From positions 2,760,567-2,824,566 of the forward strand of contig PTEX01000003.1 of NCBI GenBank assembly GCA_003342815.1: a stretch of DNA of 64,000 bases, written 5' to 3'. The notes under the pieces are model-generated. The model saw nothing but the letters and a program-made list of their open reading frames with translations. It made no database searches and was not told the origin of the DNA. Shown here piece by piece: positions 52,601 to 64,000 of this stretch (position 1 is its first letter; every line of letters begins with the position of its first letter). Both the position numbers and the translations under genes were made by a program. The stretch comes from Eudromia elegans (Eukaryota > Chordata > Aves > Tinamiformes > Tinamidae).

Positions 52601-55600
52601 GTTGCAGAGAACAATAACATGACGTACAAATTACACTTTCCTGAGTAACCAATCTAAATGACTTCCTGATTAACTAATTTAAATTGAAAGATTTAAGATA
52701 GAAACATTGATATAGAGATATTTCCATTTTCTACTGGTCAGTGATCCCTAGAATTTGAATCTGTCGTCCATGTTTTTAAAACCTTTGTATATTTAACCCT
52801 GAAAATTCAGGCTGCCAGAAATCTCCTTTAAAGCCAGTGCCAGAAGCCAATACGGTCAGCTTCTTTGTGCCGCGCTCTACCAGCTACCTGCTGTTCCTTC
52901 CACTCCTGCTCGGAGCGACTGCCCCAGCCTTCATTTCCAAAGCACCAGGGAAGCGGGTCCTCACTCTTCCTCTCGGTGACCTACCAAAGACTTGCACTAG
53001 GCCCAAAGAGCTAACTATGTCTTGGCTGAAGTGTATTTGGGAGATGGCATTTGTCGTGGCCCGTCCCTGGCTGTGGATTTCCCTCGCAGCAGAAGGCTGA
53101 CCACAACTTATCAACTTCAGGTCTGAAGACCTACTTATGAAATTCTTTCCTCTTTGAAAGCTCACAAGAAAGGATAAATATCATGGTACCCGGTCTAAAA
53201 GGAAGTGTCTGGGCCAATTTACAGGTAACACTTATCACTTCAGCATGATTCTCCTGAGTAGGTTTTGTTTCAGGATTTGACCCAGAGCGATTCTGGGGAA
53301 AAAAATATAAATAAATAAAGTATGAGATAAAATATAAGGTTGGGGCCAAGTGGCCTTTGTAAAAATGGAATGGGCCTGAAAGCCTCCTGGTGTCAAGAGT
53401 AAAATCAGATCTGACTGCTATCTTATGAATAGCAAATGACAGAAAGGGCTGAAAATGATCTGCCCTGCTTCATGGTTCAGACCCTTCTCTCTTCTGGAGA
53501 TGCTTCTGAATTATTCCTCAGGCACTAATAAACCCTCCTTAGCTCCCCGTTGTTTTTCCAGGTGTGCGAGGAGGGGTTGCAGGCACCAATAAAATCTCTC
53601 CTCAAAAGACTTTTGCATCAGTGAGACCTTACATGTGTGTTATGTTCACAAAGCCTATTCCAGGGTAAAAAAATTTTGTCAAAAGTTTTTGTCATTCAAG
53701 AAAGCAAAAGAAGCTGTCCTGACTTATTTCCTCACTGACTTTTTCTGTCAAAAAGCTCTTTTCTTCTGATCACATTGTGGCATTTGGTTGTGACTTGTGC
53801 CTTATGCATCAACGGAAGGGAAATCCTGGACACACTGAAGTCAGTGGGAGATTTGCCACTGACCTTGTGCAGTCTGAGTTTCCCAGGCATTTCCTAGAGC
53901 TTCTCAAATTCTTTTCTGGTCTGGATTTTCACTGACATTTATTTATGATATACAAATACCCGTCTTAAGGAAGTTTTGGCAAAGCTCCTGGATGAGGTCT
54001 CTATTCATTCCCACCCTTTCAGGGCCTTAACCTAAGAGGCAGCCAAGCCGTGGTCATTCTGTTTCTCTTGGGATCAAAGTACATTATTTGGGGTGGGATG
54101 TGGGGAGCATATTTACACATTTGTTAAGTATATCTGAAGTTAAGTATATCTGAAAACTGTTAAGACAGAGAACAGTGAGATTTATATGTCTGATATCCTG
54201 GCAACATGGTGATGGATGCTGTTTTGGTTTCTGTTTTGGGAAGACTGAAAGAAATTTGCCTTCCCCCCAGGAAACAGAAGGTTTTGGAGCTATATATTCT
54301 ATTTATTCTTCAGCTGAAACCGTATTCAATGTCCATTTGACAGCTAAGAAATTTCTTTGCTGTCAAAAATGTATACACAATTGTTATTTATTTAATATAA
54401 TTGCTATAACACAATGTTTGGTTGTGAAACACCATGAAAACACCTTTTTGTCTTTTATCACATGATTTGTCTGAAGCTGAGAGGACTATACTGAGTTACA
54501 CATTTAGAAATACATTGGTTGCATTGGGGTCAAGTGGAGAGTTGCTGTGAGTGACACAGTTTGCAAAATCTGTAGATTTCCTATCTGTTGGTATTTGCAA
54601 ATCCTTGTTGATCCTATTTATTGTGCTAAATTGATAATGCACGAATCCCAAGATTCAAGGCCAAAGCTTTGGCCCTCCTGCCAAAACTGAATTTATTTTA
54701 ACCTCTTGAGGTATAATTTGGCTCTGGATTTTTCTCTGTGTCTTTGAAGGATCAGCAATTGGCATAGAGAAGAGACAGAATACAGGGAAGAATGCAGTTT
54801 TACTCCTAGTATTTGGTTAGTCTATTTTACTTATATGTTAAAATTAAAGTGCTTGCCAAAGCTGGGGTAAGAAAGGCATTTCCTGTTATATTATATTGGC
54901 AGGGATATTATTTCTCCTTTCTTTGTGGGATAGGTTATTGTCTTCTCCTTAACACAAGTAGGCATCTTTACTAAAGAAATTCCTTGTTATTTTAATGATC
55001 TAAAATACTGGTGGTGCCATAAAACCCTCCCATGCTCTTTTTTGTGAACCATTACCAAATTTTATGACATTTGGCTTCTGTGGGAAAAGTTTTAAGTTTG
55101 CAACAGGGTATTGAGAAGTTTTTTGTGGCTTGTAATATGTGTGAATGGTTAGATTTGGTGTTCTCTTCCAAAGTTTCTTACATATTGAGAGGGAAATGGA
55201 TTGATTGAGTCTCTCTGCCCATTGCTGTAACCATGAACATGTTTTCTACAGGAAATAAAGATGATTTATTTTGGTGTTTCCATTTGATTTTTATCATAAC
55301 ATTATCATTTGCATTTTTGTGGTGGGGATAAGTGAAGAAGGTCAGGACTTATCTCTTCTTTTATTACGCCTATAAAAACATTCTGATTTATCATTCTATT
55401 TTTTTAAGAAAGTAAAATATACTTCCCCAGAAAAGCTGTAACTGTTTTCAAATGCTTTCATACGAGACTTCATTGAAATCTTCTGTCTGGGAGACTTTGG
55501 GCTTCGTACAGAATCACAGATCACTCAGGCTGGAAGGGACATTGAGAGATCTGCAGTCCAGCTGAGGGCAGGGTCAACAAATTCAGCCAAGCTGCCCATG

Positions 55601-58600
55601 GCTTTGTCTGGTGAGGTTTTGAAGACCTTGAACCACTGAAGTTCCACAAACTCTCAGAGAGTCTTTTCCAACATCTAATTATCCCTGCACTGATTTTTCC
55701 CCCCTTATATCTTTGCCTCTCCATTTTAGTGCATGACCATTTTCTCCTGTCCACCTGCCCTGCACTGCTGCAAAGAGTCTGTCTCCATCTTCTCAGTAAC
55801 CTACTTGTAAATAGAGCTGAGGTCCTCACTAAGCTGTTCCTTTCCCTGTGCCTCTCCTCATGGAGACGTCCTCCGGTCTGTGACCATCTCCACGGTCCTC
55901 TTCTGAACTCAAGATCCTTCTTGTACAGGGGACTCAGGACTGGACTCAGTGTTCCAGATGCAGCCCTACTAGTGTCCATTAAAGGAGAACGATTGCTCCC
56001 CTTGATCTCCAGGCTACTCTCTTGCTGATACAGGACAGTATGCACTGTGTCTTGATGTTCCTGGGGACAGGAAACTACACCTTGGGCAAATGCAGCTGTT
56101 CTGCTAAAATGTGCACTATCCAACAGCTTAATCCTTTTATCTCGTCAGTGTGTGTTCTTTTGTTCCATTAGTAAATGTGTCTTATAAAAGATTTGTGGTC
56201 AAACACCCAAAATAGCAATACAATTTACATTTTAAAAGTTGTCGTTGGCATCTCTTTCACTACATTAAAGTTGCCAGATGTTTTCTATTCAGTTAATTAG
56301 AATGTGTATTTAAAAACCTAGACTTAGAGTAAGTTACAATGGATTGAGTAAAAGTAGATATGCGTGATAAATTAATGTTGTCTTTGGTTAGTTTTCAATT
56401 TGAATACCCTGGAACTAAAATAATCTGGTCATGTCTAGTTAAGTAGCCCTAGATTATAGAATTTGCATTTGTTTACTTTTTTTCTTTTTTCTGTGAGCAA
56501 GACCATTTAACATCCAGAGAGAATGAAGCACCTTGTTTCTTATTGTATTTTCTTCTGTATCTTTTTGAAAAAAAAAAAAAGAAAAATACATTTGAAGATT
56601 ATTAAAGATGAATAGCTAGTCTTTTAAAAGCTGAAAGGAGCCCAAATTAGGTTTGAATGTAAATGAAAGGTACACATAATAAGTTGGGAGGAGCTCTGAA
56701 TGAAGTATAGAGAAATTTGCAGGACATGAAAGCCTCTTTAAAATGTTGTTCAGTATTTTAAAATGCAGTTCAGTATACCTAGAGAAAAGGCACTAAAACC
56801 TGCAAAGTACCCTGGGGAGAATTAATGCCAAAAGGGGCACAAGGTGTCAAAGAACAGAATTTCTAGCAAAATTAGGTGACTAAAGAGACTTGTGAAATTC
56901 TATGCATGGTGCTCACAGTGAGATCCTGAGCTCCCAGGTGAGCCTAAAGCCTTCACATGCCATGTGCTTTGCCAGGCTGAGCCTCCATTGCAAGCCACTA
57001 TGGGACAAACGTTTGATTTTAGACACTACTTCACATGACATTGGTCAGTCAGGAAACTTTAAACAGAAGCACCAAAATAGCTGGCACTGACATGATTACT
57101 TGGAACTTATAATTGTATAAAATAGGGTCAAAATATCCTGCAATGTACCTAGGTATACATAGTGTATATTCAACATATGTAGCATGAATACAAAATGTGT
57201 CTGGTTTACATATGTATCTAAATATATATATCCTTCTATATACATACTATAACATGCAAAAAAAGAAAAAAAGGCAATGAAAAATACAGTGCCTGAAAAA
57301 GTGAAGTGGTATTAAGTGCAGGGGAATGACAATTTTAAAAACACCAGGTGGGACCATGTCTGCAATGAAGCCAAAAAGAGTTTTGGCACTGAGTCTGAAT
57401 ATGGCTATATGAATAGCCATATGAATATAGGATTTCATACTTCTCTTTTATTCAGTTCTCCATGTCCCCCTGCTCAGTGCAGAGCTGATTATATAACCTC
57501 ATTTTCATAAATGACTTGGGTGTCTTCCAAGATTTTTATGAAATCCATCCATATTTTCACCCCCTTTCTTTCAAGTGAAAGAGAATTTGAAAGAATTGTG
57601 AAGGTCTTTGAGCAGAAAATGCAGGGAGATATCTAATAACGGAACCTGGAAGGTTAATGATGGCTGTGCTCTCTTTTCATATATACATCGGCAGTGGTTT
57701 GGGGTTTTTTTGAGTTGACAGAAGTTCTAATTAAAGAGCCAAATTTGAAACTACTTCATGTATTATACAGTATCTGAGTGAATTGATGGTATACAGTAAA
57801 ACTTACTTACAAGAGGACATAACTTTTGGTAAGTGCTTGACCTATAAGTAACAAGAGGTAAAATCTTACCCATATATGCTGCAAGACCAAAATTATACGT
57901 ACACCAGAATAAGAAAATGGGAAGCTTCAGAATCATTCTTTCCAAACGCATCTTACACTTAAAAAGTCTACTTCATTATTAACATTTTCAGGCCTTGGTT
58001 TTCTGTAGTAATGAATAGGGGACTAACTGCAGCTCTGAGGTCTCCAGTAGTCTCCTGCAGAACAGTTGCTGAAGTCATTTGAAAAAGGATGGTATATGTT
58101 CTAGAGTTGCCATTTTTTTGGCAATTAAGCCTCACTAAGATAACAAATGTGATGGAAAGCTCTACAATGAATAGTCTATAGAACAAGAGTACAGAAAAAT
58201 CACTATTTTGCTATATGGAGGAGAAAGAAGTCTCATGATTCCAACTCAAATTCTGCAGGATGTTCTATACTACAAAATGTAACTTTCTGAAACGAAAGAT
58301 TTTCCTTATAGCAATGTTATAAACTGTATTTCTTTTGTAGACTTTTGCCCAGCCAGTTAAATTTAACCCTGATTTTGGGGTTTTTGAAGTAGTTGATGAT
58401 GCCCCCCAGCGCCTGGAAAGCCAGCTGAAAAAAATTCTCCATGACCAGAAACCTCCCAACCCCATTTATGATGTTATAAGGAAAGCAAAGAATGATGGGC
58501 AGCATTCCAAAAAGAGCAACGCTTCTCCAGCCTTGAATATTGATCCAAATTACAACACTATGGTAAGCATCTTATAGCCACTGAGTTTATATTTAGATCT

Positions 58601-61600
58601 TACTGCAGAGATACTGGCAGTAGTTATTGTTGTGTTTGGCTTGTTAGCTTGAGAAAAATGTTAGTTTATGTTAGGAAAACATAATGATGGGCCAAATTAT
58701 GCCCTGCAATGCACATGTGTCTACCAGACAAGTGAATGGAGTTACGCATGTACATCCTGTAGCACAGAATTTTGAAGGTTCTGTAGGGCAGGATTCATTT
58801 GTGTGGTCTGAATGCTTTTTAATATTAAGAGAGAAAATATTATGACAACAGTTACTTTACTAGTGATCCCTGGAATGTGCAAATTGACTGAAACTAATGC
58901 ATCTCAGTCTTTCCTTATTAATTAATTTCCTTATGTGGCTATGAGCTCATCTGTGGTCTGGCAACACATAAGTCTCTCTTCCATTAACTCCCAAAGGATT
59001 TACATGATTAGCATCAATTGAAATGGCCAGAAAAAATAACCTTTGGCAAAAATAAAGCTGAAGAGATGGGTTGGAATTTAGGAAAAAAAAATCAGTTTTG
59101 CTCAGACTCTATCAATTTTGGTATTTTCACCTGTTTACTCTCAGGACTTTCCTTGTCTTTGAAATCATCCTGTGAGCCTACGTTAAGATAACAGTGTTAG
59201 AAGAGAAAAACAAATGTCACTGGGATACATTATTTATTCCTTTTCTGCTTAAATTGCATTGGTGTAACTGATGTGAGTTCATTTCATTCAAAGTCAGTCT
59301 AAGGTCTTGCCACATTTTAAGAGGACGCTGATCTATATTATGTCATAGCTGGAAAGCTAATAGAAAATCAGGGAGTTATAGCTGACTGTTGCTCTGCTCT
59401 GTATAAGCTTAATGATTTTCAGAAAAGAAAACAGTGTTGAGAGAGGTCAAAAGGCAATGACATTTAGTAAATTGATGGTAATAGGAGACAAGCAGGAGTT
59501 ATCTGTGTATCATCTGGTAGACTAGGTATAGGTACAGTATGAATGGTACAATAGGACAAGGTTCAGAGGTATTTCTACCACATTAAGTGATTATTTTCTC
59601 TTAAAACTGCTTGAGAGCACAAAAAAAACAGGAGGTTGCTCTTGACTTCTTAATTGTACTCAGAATTTAAGAAATATACTGTGTGCTTGAGCAAGAGTGG
59701 TTAAGACTGCTTTCCAGGATGACCTCACATCATAGCAGCTGTGGACAGCCTTCTTGACAGACTCAAAGCCACCACCTTGCCTTCATTATTTCTTATATCT
59801 TTCATGTGGATTTGAACAAAGACTGCCTGTACCTTTTGCAAAGGGTGCCCCAAAGCAAAGGGGGGTTGTTTTACTGAACAAGTAATTGGGTTGCCTCATC
59901 AACTTCAGTTTGGCATCTCAAGGCTAACCTCACTATTACTGACCAAGCATAAGGATTTGCAAATCAATTTCATCAAAGAGTTCAGTTCAATCAAATAGGA
60001 TTTGATCTTGCAGGCTTGGAGCGATGTTGTCTCCTTTCCTTGGACTGTTTTTCTTTGTCTGCTTCACACTGACTGAAGAGACTCAAAGTTGCTTTGAATA
60101 TTACATTTCTTGAGGGGCCATCACTGGACCCTTAGGGTGTGACCTGACAGTATGCCTTCCAAGCTGAAGCCTGAATTTAAACTTACCTAACCTGAGAAAT
60201 AAATGGGATAGTATTGTTGTTTCCTTTTTTTCTTACTTCCCTTTCAAACTCTTACAAACATACCTATAAGAAAACAATCTTCATGTGCACTTGCAAATTA
60301 TAGATAAGGAAGAAAGTGTCTTCTCATCAATCATCAAAATTATCTCATGAGGAAAATATATTAAGCAACAAAAACATGCAGAGTTGGGTGGGACCAGTTG
60401 CTAGTATGGAAAGAAACTGGCTGGCATCCCATGGATCGATCTTCAGAGAAACCCCAGTTCAGCAAAGCTCTTAGGTGTTTAACTTCAATCAAGTGAAGTT
60501 AAACACATGCTTAAGCTTAAACATGTGCTAAAAGCTTTGCTGGATTGGGTCCCAGCAGGGCCTACGGCTGACTGGGTAAGGAAGCTAACCAAGGTAACAA
60601 ACCCATCAGATTAAGTGTAGCACTTCTCTGGGGAAGAGGAAAGCGTAGATGTTCTTTCCTGCTGATAGAATATACGTTTTTGTGTACCAGCCATGGAGAG
60701 ACAGGGACATGTTACGATTCACTTAGATAAAAAACCGGGCTGTGAGTCAGTAAGTACATAAATATTAAATGCTGACTGATTGGCCAAAATAAAGAGAGAG
60801 TATTCTGTATTTCCAAAGGGCTTGTCAGTTAGCAAAAGGAGGCATAGACTCTGTGGTTGGGAGTAATTAGTCTTCATCTCCACAAATTACACTCTATGAG
60901 CTACAGCCAATATAAGCTTTCCATATTTTGAAATATTTTCTTCTTTCTAAATGAAACCACCCACTTTCTAAGTAATTTAGATTTTTTAATCCCCTATAGA
61001 TGACCTATGAAGCAGAAATTACTCTTGTCCCTAACAAAATGTTAGATCACGGAAAGAAAATATAAAATGCAATCTACATGAACCGATTGTTTGATACAGC
61101 AAGTAGCAAAAATATCAGTATTCCATCCTCCTCCAAACTTCACTTGTATTTGTGGAAAAATGGAGTTACCACATTATTTCAAACCATCAGTTCCACCATG
61201 CATCAAATAAACAGAGCAGGTCATCTCCTTAGAGAAAAAATGCGCTCTTAAAATAAAAGTAGTGTGCTATGTGTCAGACTATTTTCTAACAGGAACAGCT
61301 ATGGCTCACTCTGGCTCATATTCAGAAAACTTGCCCTCCTTATAGGTTTTGGTTAGTTGGCTCTGTGTAGCTCACTGCTCAACACCTCCCTTTGCTCTCC
61401 AAATCACTCGGGAGGCACCCAGGCTGCTGCTTTGATCAGGCTCCGAGACACGGACCTGCTGAAAGGCCTTCTGCTGTGGGCCTGATTCCACTCTCACTTA
61501 GACTTCCATTGAAAGAGTGAACGTGCGCAATGCAATTGTGTAATGTTCCAGCACAAAACTGGAAAATGTGACAGCTGATGGGCTATTTGGTAGTTTGATT

Positions 61601-63685
61601 TTGTTTTGATATCCACAGATATCCCATTCTGGGAGGATAAGTTAAGACTTGCTTGTTCTTCAAGTTAGCAGGGAAAAATGCAACAGTGGCTATTTATAAA
61701 ACATGTGATATAGTCAGAGAAATTAGTAATCTCCTATGGCAGAAAATTTATGAGAATCTGACATTTAATCTGCATTTAGAATTGTACAGTAAAGGCACGA
61801 TTCTTGTGTGCATTGATTTTGAACAAAAACCACCCATGATTTGTTAACATAATTATACACATATAGGTGAAATCAGATGCAGACCTCCTAAACTATTAGA
61901 GGTAGGTAAATGAACTCAGTGCCCCAGCACGACTAGATAGCAGTCAGGGAATATTCGTTGTATATTTGTTTTCTGAGATGAGGCTTCTGTAGGAGAGGGA
62001 TGGAGAGAATCGATTACATGGCAGAAAATATAAGAAAGTCAAGAATTATGCAAATCTTTGGCATTCCTTTTTTGTAGCGTCTTCATCGAGAACAAGCAAT
62101 TCAGTGGATTAAAAAAGAGAGACTTCCAGCATTTCTAGAAAGTGACTGTTACTTTGAATACAGGTATGGCAATCCTTTATGCTGTCTCTCAGTTAAAAAC
62201 TTTAAAATTTATGTCCTCTGCTGAATTTACCTTGACAATAACCTTAGAATATTTTCTCATGCCTCTTGTGCTGTTTAATTTTAGCATTTTAGTGACCTGG
62301 ATAAATTAAAATCAGTTACTTTTTTTTCACTTTTCATTCTCTAATTTTCCTTGACCACGAATTACATACTATATTACAGCCCTTCAGTGTAAAAGTTGTA
62401 TTTATCTTTTTCTGAATTTCTCTTCCACAGAGCTACCAATGTGCTTGTGTCTCCCTAATCAATATGTAGACCTATTTAGAAGAGAAAGTCAGTCTTTTTG
62501 ATTTTAACTATTTCTTTGTATCTCTGGGGCTATCAGGGCCTCCTGTCAGGCTTCCTTTTGCAAGGCTCTCTGCTGAATGCCAGGGCACAGCTGCATGATC
62601 TGCAGTTTCTCTGCAAAATGTTCATGGGGTTTAGTCTGCTTTTTTGGAAGGACTTGCCTCTACATCGCTTAAAACTCTTTCTGGATACTGAGAGTGGTAG
62701 TGTGTCTTAGGAGATCTAAAATGCAAATAAAATTTGTGCTTAATTTCCATTGACATCAGTGTTTTAAGCTGCTTCTCTGAATCTGGATCAAGATAAGCTG
62801 AGATGATAAAATGGGAACTCGTGCTTATATGTTTAAAGAACAGATAAAGCTAGCCTAACCCTACAAAGAAATCCCATTGCCCTCCAATACTGGGAATACA
62901 GAGATTTCTTTTTCTCTTTACCTGTGCCTTGCTGGTTACATACTACTCTCTAACTGGACATTGAGAGGCCCACACATTATGAATGTTAGACTCACAAGGT
63001 AGCCCTGAAGTGAAGCTCTCATATATAACAAGATAGCACCAGCTGTTTTGTTATCAGCAACCAGAGCCTAAAAGTTCAATTAGGATGATCGCTGCTGGGG
63101 CACTCTCGCTGGAATATTGCTTGTATCAGGAGCAGGAAATGCAGGGTCTGGTACTGATACGGGCCTCTGCAAATTGGGAAATGGTTCTGTTTTAGCAATC
63201 GAACTGTTCAAGGGTTTCTTGGCAAGGTTTGGAACCACACGGGTATATGCAAGATCATCCTGACAGAAAACAGTTTTGCTGATAGAGCCTTGTAATGCAA
63301 AGCAGGCCACCATCTGTAAACTCGATGGACTATGGAACGGCAGCGCTGGTGTTTACATATGTGACAGCAGGCGAGGGGTGAAATAATAAAGTTCCCTGTA
63401 GCAATTTATTTTTAGAATGATCATGCTTTTTACTGTCTATTTTAGGGATAAATCAAACAACTGTTTCTCTGACTAAAAGCTATAATCAACTACTTCCTTG
63501 TTTCAACATTTAATTTCAGACTGGCTAAACTGATATCACAAGTAAAATGGAGCAAGACTGGCATTAATTTCATTATAGACAGAGGTTATTATCCATGGAT
63601 AAGGAAGAGAGACCCAAGTCCTCCTTTCCCTGAGGAGGATGTCACTTCATCTACTATGAAGAAGTTCTATGTTTCACTTGGCAAG
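46527..63685 (+). CDS. RGS22: RGS22, regulator of G-protein signalling 22, N-terminal 197 residues; partial, runs off right edge
   Basis: RGS22 is a large, testis-enriched protein with several RGS domains that binds G-alpha subunits (known; human form 1,264 residues). Six coding exons, 46527-46551, 47182-47210, 50140-50202, 58341-58562, 62078-62163 and 63520-63685, join in phase to 591 nt. The start MQAKRLTTEPP aligns with human MPEKRLTAEPP, which supports the ATG chosen. Conserved blocks are ATDDMLVDYFNEFLSLP (23-39), NPIYDVIRKAKN (about 81-92), IKKERLPAFLESDCYFEYR (124-142) and STMKKFYVSLGK (186-197). The RGS domains are encoded further right, outside the window. The first three exons are tiny and the third intron exceeds 8 kb. 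Identity is certain. Confidence 0.96.
47182..47210 (+). CDS. RGS22: RGS22 exon 2, 29-nt micro-exon
   Basis: Residues 9-18 (EPPCVTEDVF). Acceptor GTTTCAG, donor TTT|GTAAGT. Found from phase and homology; far too short to be seen as an open frame. Confidence 0.9.
50140..50202 (+). CDS. RGS22: RGS22 exon 3
   Basis: 21 whole codons, residues 19-39, EDYLATDDMLVDYFNEFLSL and P, nearly identical to human. Acceptor CCATAG, donor CCA|GTAAGT. Confidence 0.95.
52195..52240. promoter_or_regulatory. Pair of X-box-like (RFX) motifs in RGS22 intron 3
   Basis: GTTGCCTAGAAAC (52195-52207) and GTAGTTAGGCAAC (52228-52240). Each has one perfect X-box half site (GTTGCC, GGCAAC) and a weaker second half. The outer halves form an inverted repeat. 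Binding is inferred, not shown. Confidence 0.4.
53805..53890. repeat. Degraded ancient amniote repeat (possible)
   Basis: ACACTGAAGTCAGTGGGAGA followed by TTTGCCACTGAC resembles a repeat widespread in bird and turtle genomes (the 'GAAGTCAGTGGGA' family). Assigned by recall only; boundaries unknown. Confidence 0.35.
54123..54154. repeat. 16-bp perfect tandem duplication
   Basis: GTTAAGTATATCTGAA occurs twice in a row (54123-54138 and 54139-54154) in RGS22 intron 3. Confidence 0.9.
55511..56125 (-). mobile_element. CR1-type LINE fragment, 3' part, in RGS22 intron 3
   Basis: The left end, GAATCACAGATCACTCAGGC then TGGAAGGGACATTGAGAGAT, is the complement of a CR1 3' end. It continues through GTTCCACAAACTCTCAGAGA into text matching the complement of the CR1 3' untranslated region and terminal ORF2. 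It is the longest CR1 3' piece here, diverged and 5'-truncated. The open frames on both strands inside it (such as 55,521-56,123) are by-products of the element. Confidence 0.75.
58341..58562 (+). CDS. RGS22: RGS22 exon 4
   Basis: 74 whole codons, residues 40-113, with TFAQPVKFNPDFGVFEVVDD and NPIYDVIRKAKN. Acceptor TTTGTAG, donor ATG|GTAAGC. Confidence 0.95.
60454..60560. repeat. Hairpin-forming repeat (MITE-like) in RGS22 intron 4
   Basis: GTGTTTAACTTC (60475-60486) and GAAGTTAAACAC (60495-60506) form a perfect 12-bp stem around an 8-base loop. Outer arms CAGCAAAGCTCTTAG and AAAGCTTTGCTG extend the symmetry. The text resembles an old, multi-copy hairpin family of birds and turtles (from recall). 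Confidence 0.65.
61475..61545. repeat. Degraded ancient amniote repeat (possible)
   Basis: GGGCCTGATTCCACTCTCAC and TAGACTTCCATTGAAAG resemble half of a hairpin repeat common in sauropsid genomes ('GGGCCTGATTC...'). Assigned by recall only. Confidence 0.4.
62078..62163 (+). CDS. RGS22: RGS22 exon 5
   Basis: Residues 114-141 plus two bases, with REQAIQWIKKERLPAFLESD. Acceptor TTTGTAG, donor ACAG|GTATGG. Confidence 0.95.
63520..63685 (+). CDS. RGS22: RGS22 exon 6, last in window
   Basis: Residues 142-197, with LAKLISQVKWSKTGINF and MKKFYVSLGK. Acceptor TTTCAG, donor AAG|GTAAAA. The following 315 bp are intron. Confidence 0.95.
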
Positions 63686-64000
63686 GTAAAATAAAAATGC
63701 TTAGTGGGCATAACATCAAGCTGGATTGAATGCCTTATATTACAACTGTCCTCACAAACTAATTGAACAACTGATTCTCTGAATATTCCTCCTTCTCCAA
63801 GCTCTCTGTACTGCAGAAGAAGGTCACACCACAGCTTAAAAAGAAGGCATTGCTGTGTTACAAGTGTGCTCAGCTGTTGTCATACAGCTCGTTTCACTGG
63901 GAACTGTCACTACAGAAATCTGTACAAATAGAGCCCATAAAATGACTTCGCCCAGTAAGACCCCTGGTCTCCAAAACATTACAATAAATAGAAAAAAGTG

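Larger units (their letters stand above)
50203..58340 (+). other. RGS22 intron 3, over 8 kb
   Basis: No exon with RGS22 similarity was seen. It holds the X-box pair, a GC-richer patch with an 87-codon frame (52,837-53,100), the 16-bp duplication and the CR1 fragment. Confidence 0.7.

Noticed and set aside
55521-56123. A 200-codon minus-strand frame
   Set aside because: Lies within the CR1 fragment, in its 3' region, with no conserved domain.

Overview
The window is nuclear DNA of a vertebrate, most likely a bird. It has intron-split genes with GT-AG junctions, four CpG-island promoters in an AT-rich background, very few interspersed repeats, and the repeats that can be recognised are old CR1 retroposon pieces typical of birds and other sauropsids. 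I found no prokaryotic, viral or CRISPR-like content. The species cannot be named from the sequence alone.

Four protein genes lie in the order SPAG1 (-), POLR2K (-), FBXO43 (+), RGS22 (+). This is the same neighbourhood, in mirror image, as human 8q22.2. SPAG1 covers about 1-24,300. Twelve coding exons (3,700-21,848) give the first 598 residues, and the C-terminal part lies off the left edge. POLR2K covers about 25,600-27,700 and is complete: three coding exons give 58 residues, with a non-coding first exon in its CpG island. FBXO43 (EMI2) covers about 30,900-37,990 and is complete: four coding exons give 673 residues, with a poly(A) signal. RGS22 starts in a CpG island at about 46,300 and runs off the right edge. 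Its first six coding exons give 197 residues.

I joined all exons by hand, checking splice dinucleotides and reading phase at every junction; all of them agree. Most long open frames in the GC-rich stretches are by-products of base composition, not genes.

In function, SPAG1 is a cytoplasmic dynein-arm assembly co-chaperone and RGS22 is a testis- and cilium-associated RGS protein. FBXO43 is the meiotic APC/C inhibitor of eggs and spermatocytes, and POLR2K is a small housekeeping subunit of all three RNA polymerases. Candidate RFX X-box motifs lie by the SPAG1 and RGS22 promoters and as a close pair in an RGS22 intron, which would suit ciliary genes.

I found no convincing undescribed system. 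The points most worth checking are regulatory or repeat features: the X-box candidates, a duplicated MYB-site block and a 23-bp minisatellite at POLR2K, a hairpin repeat in RGS22, and the diverged central linker of SPAG1.
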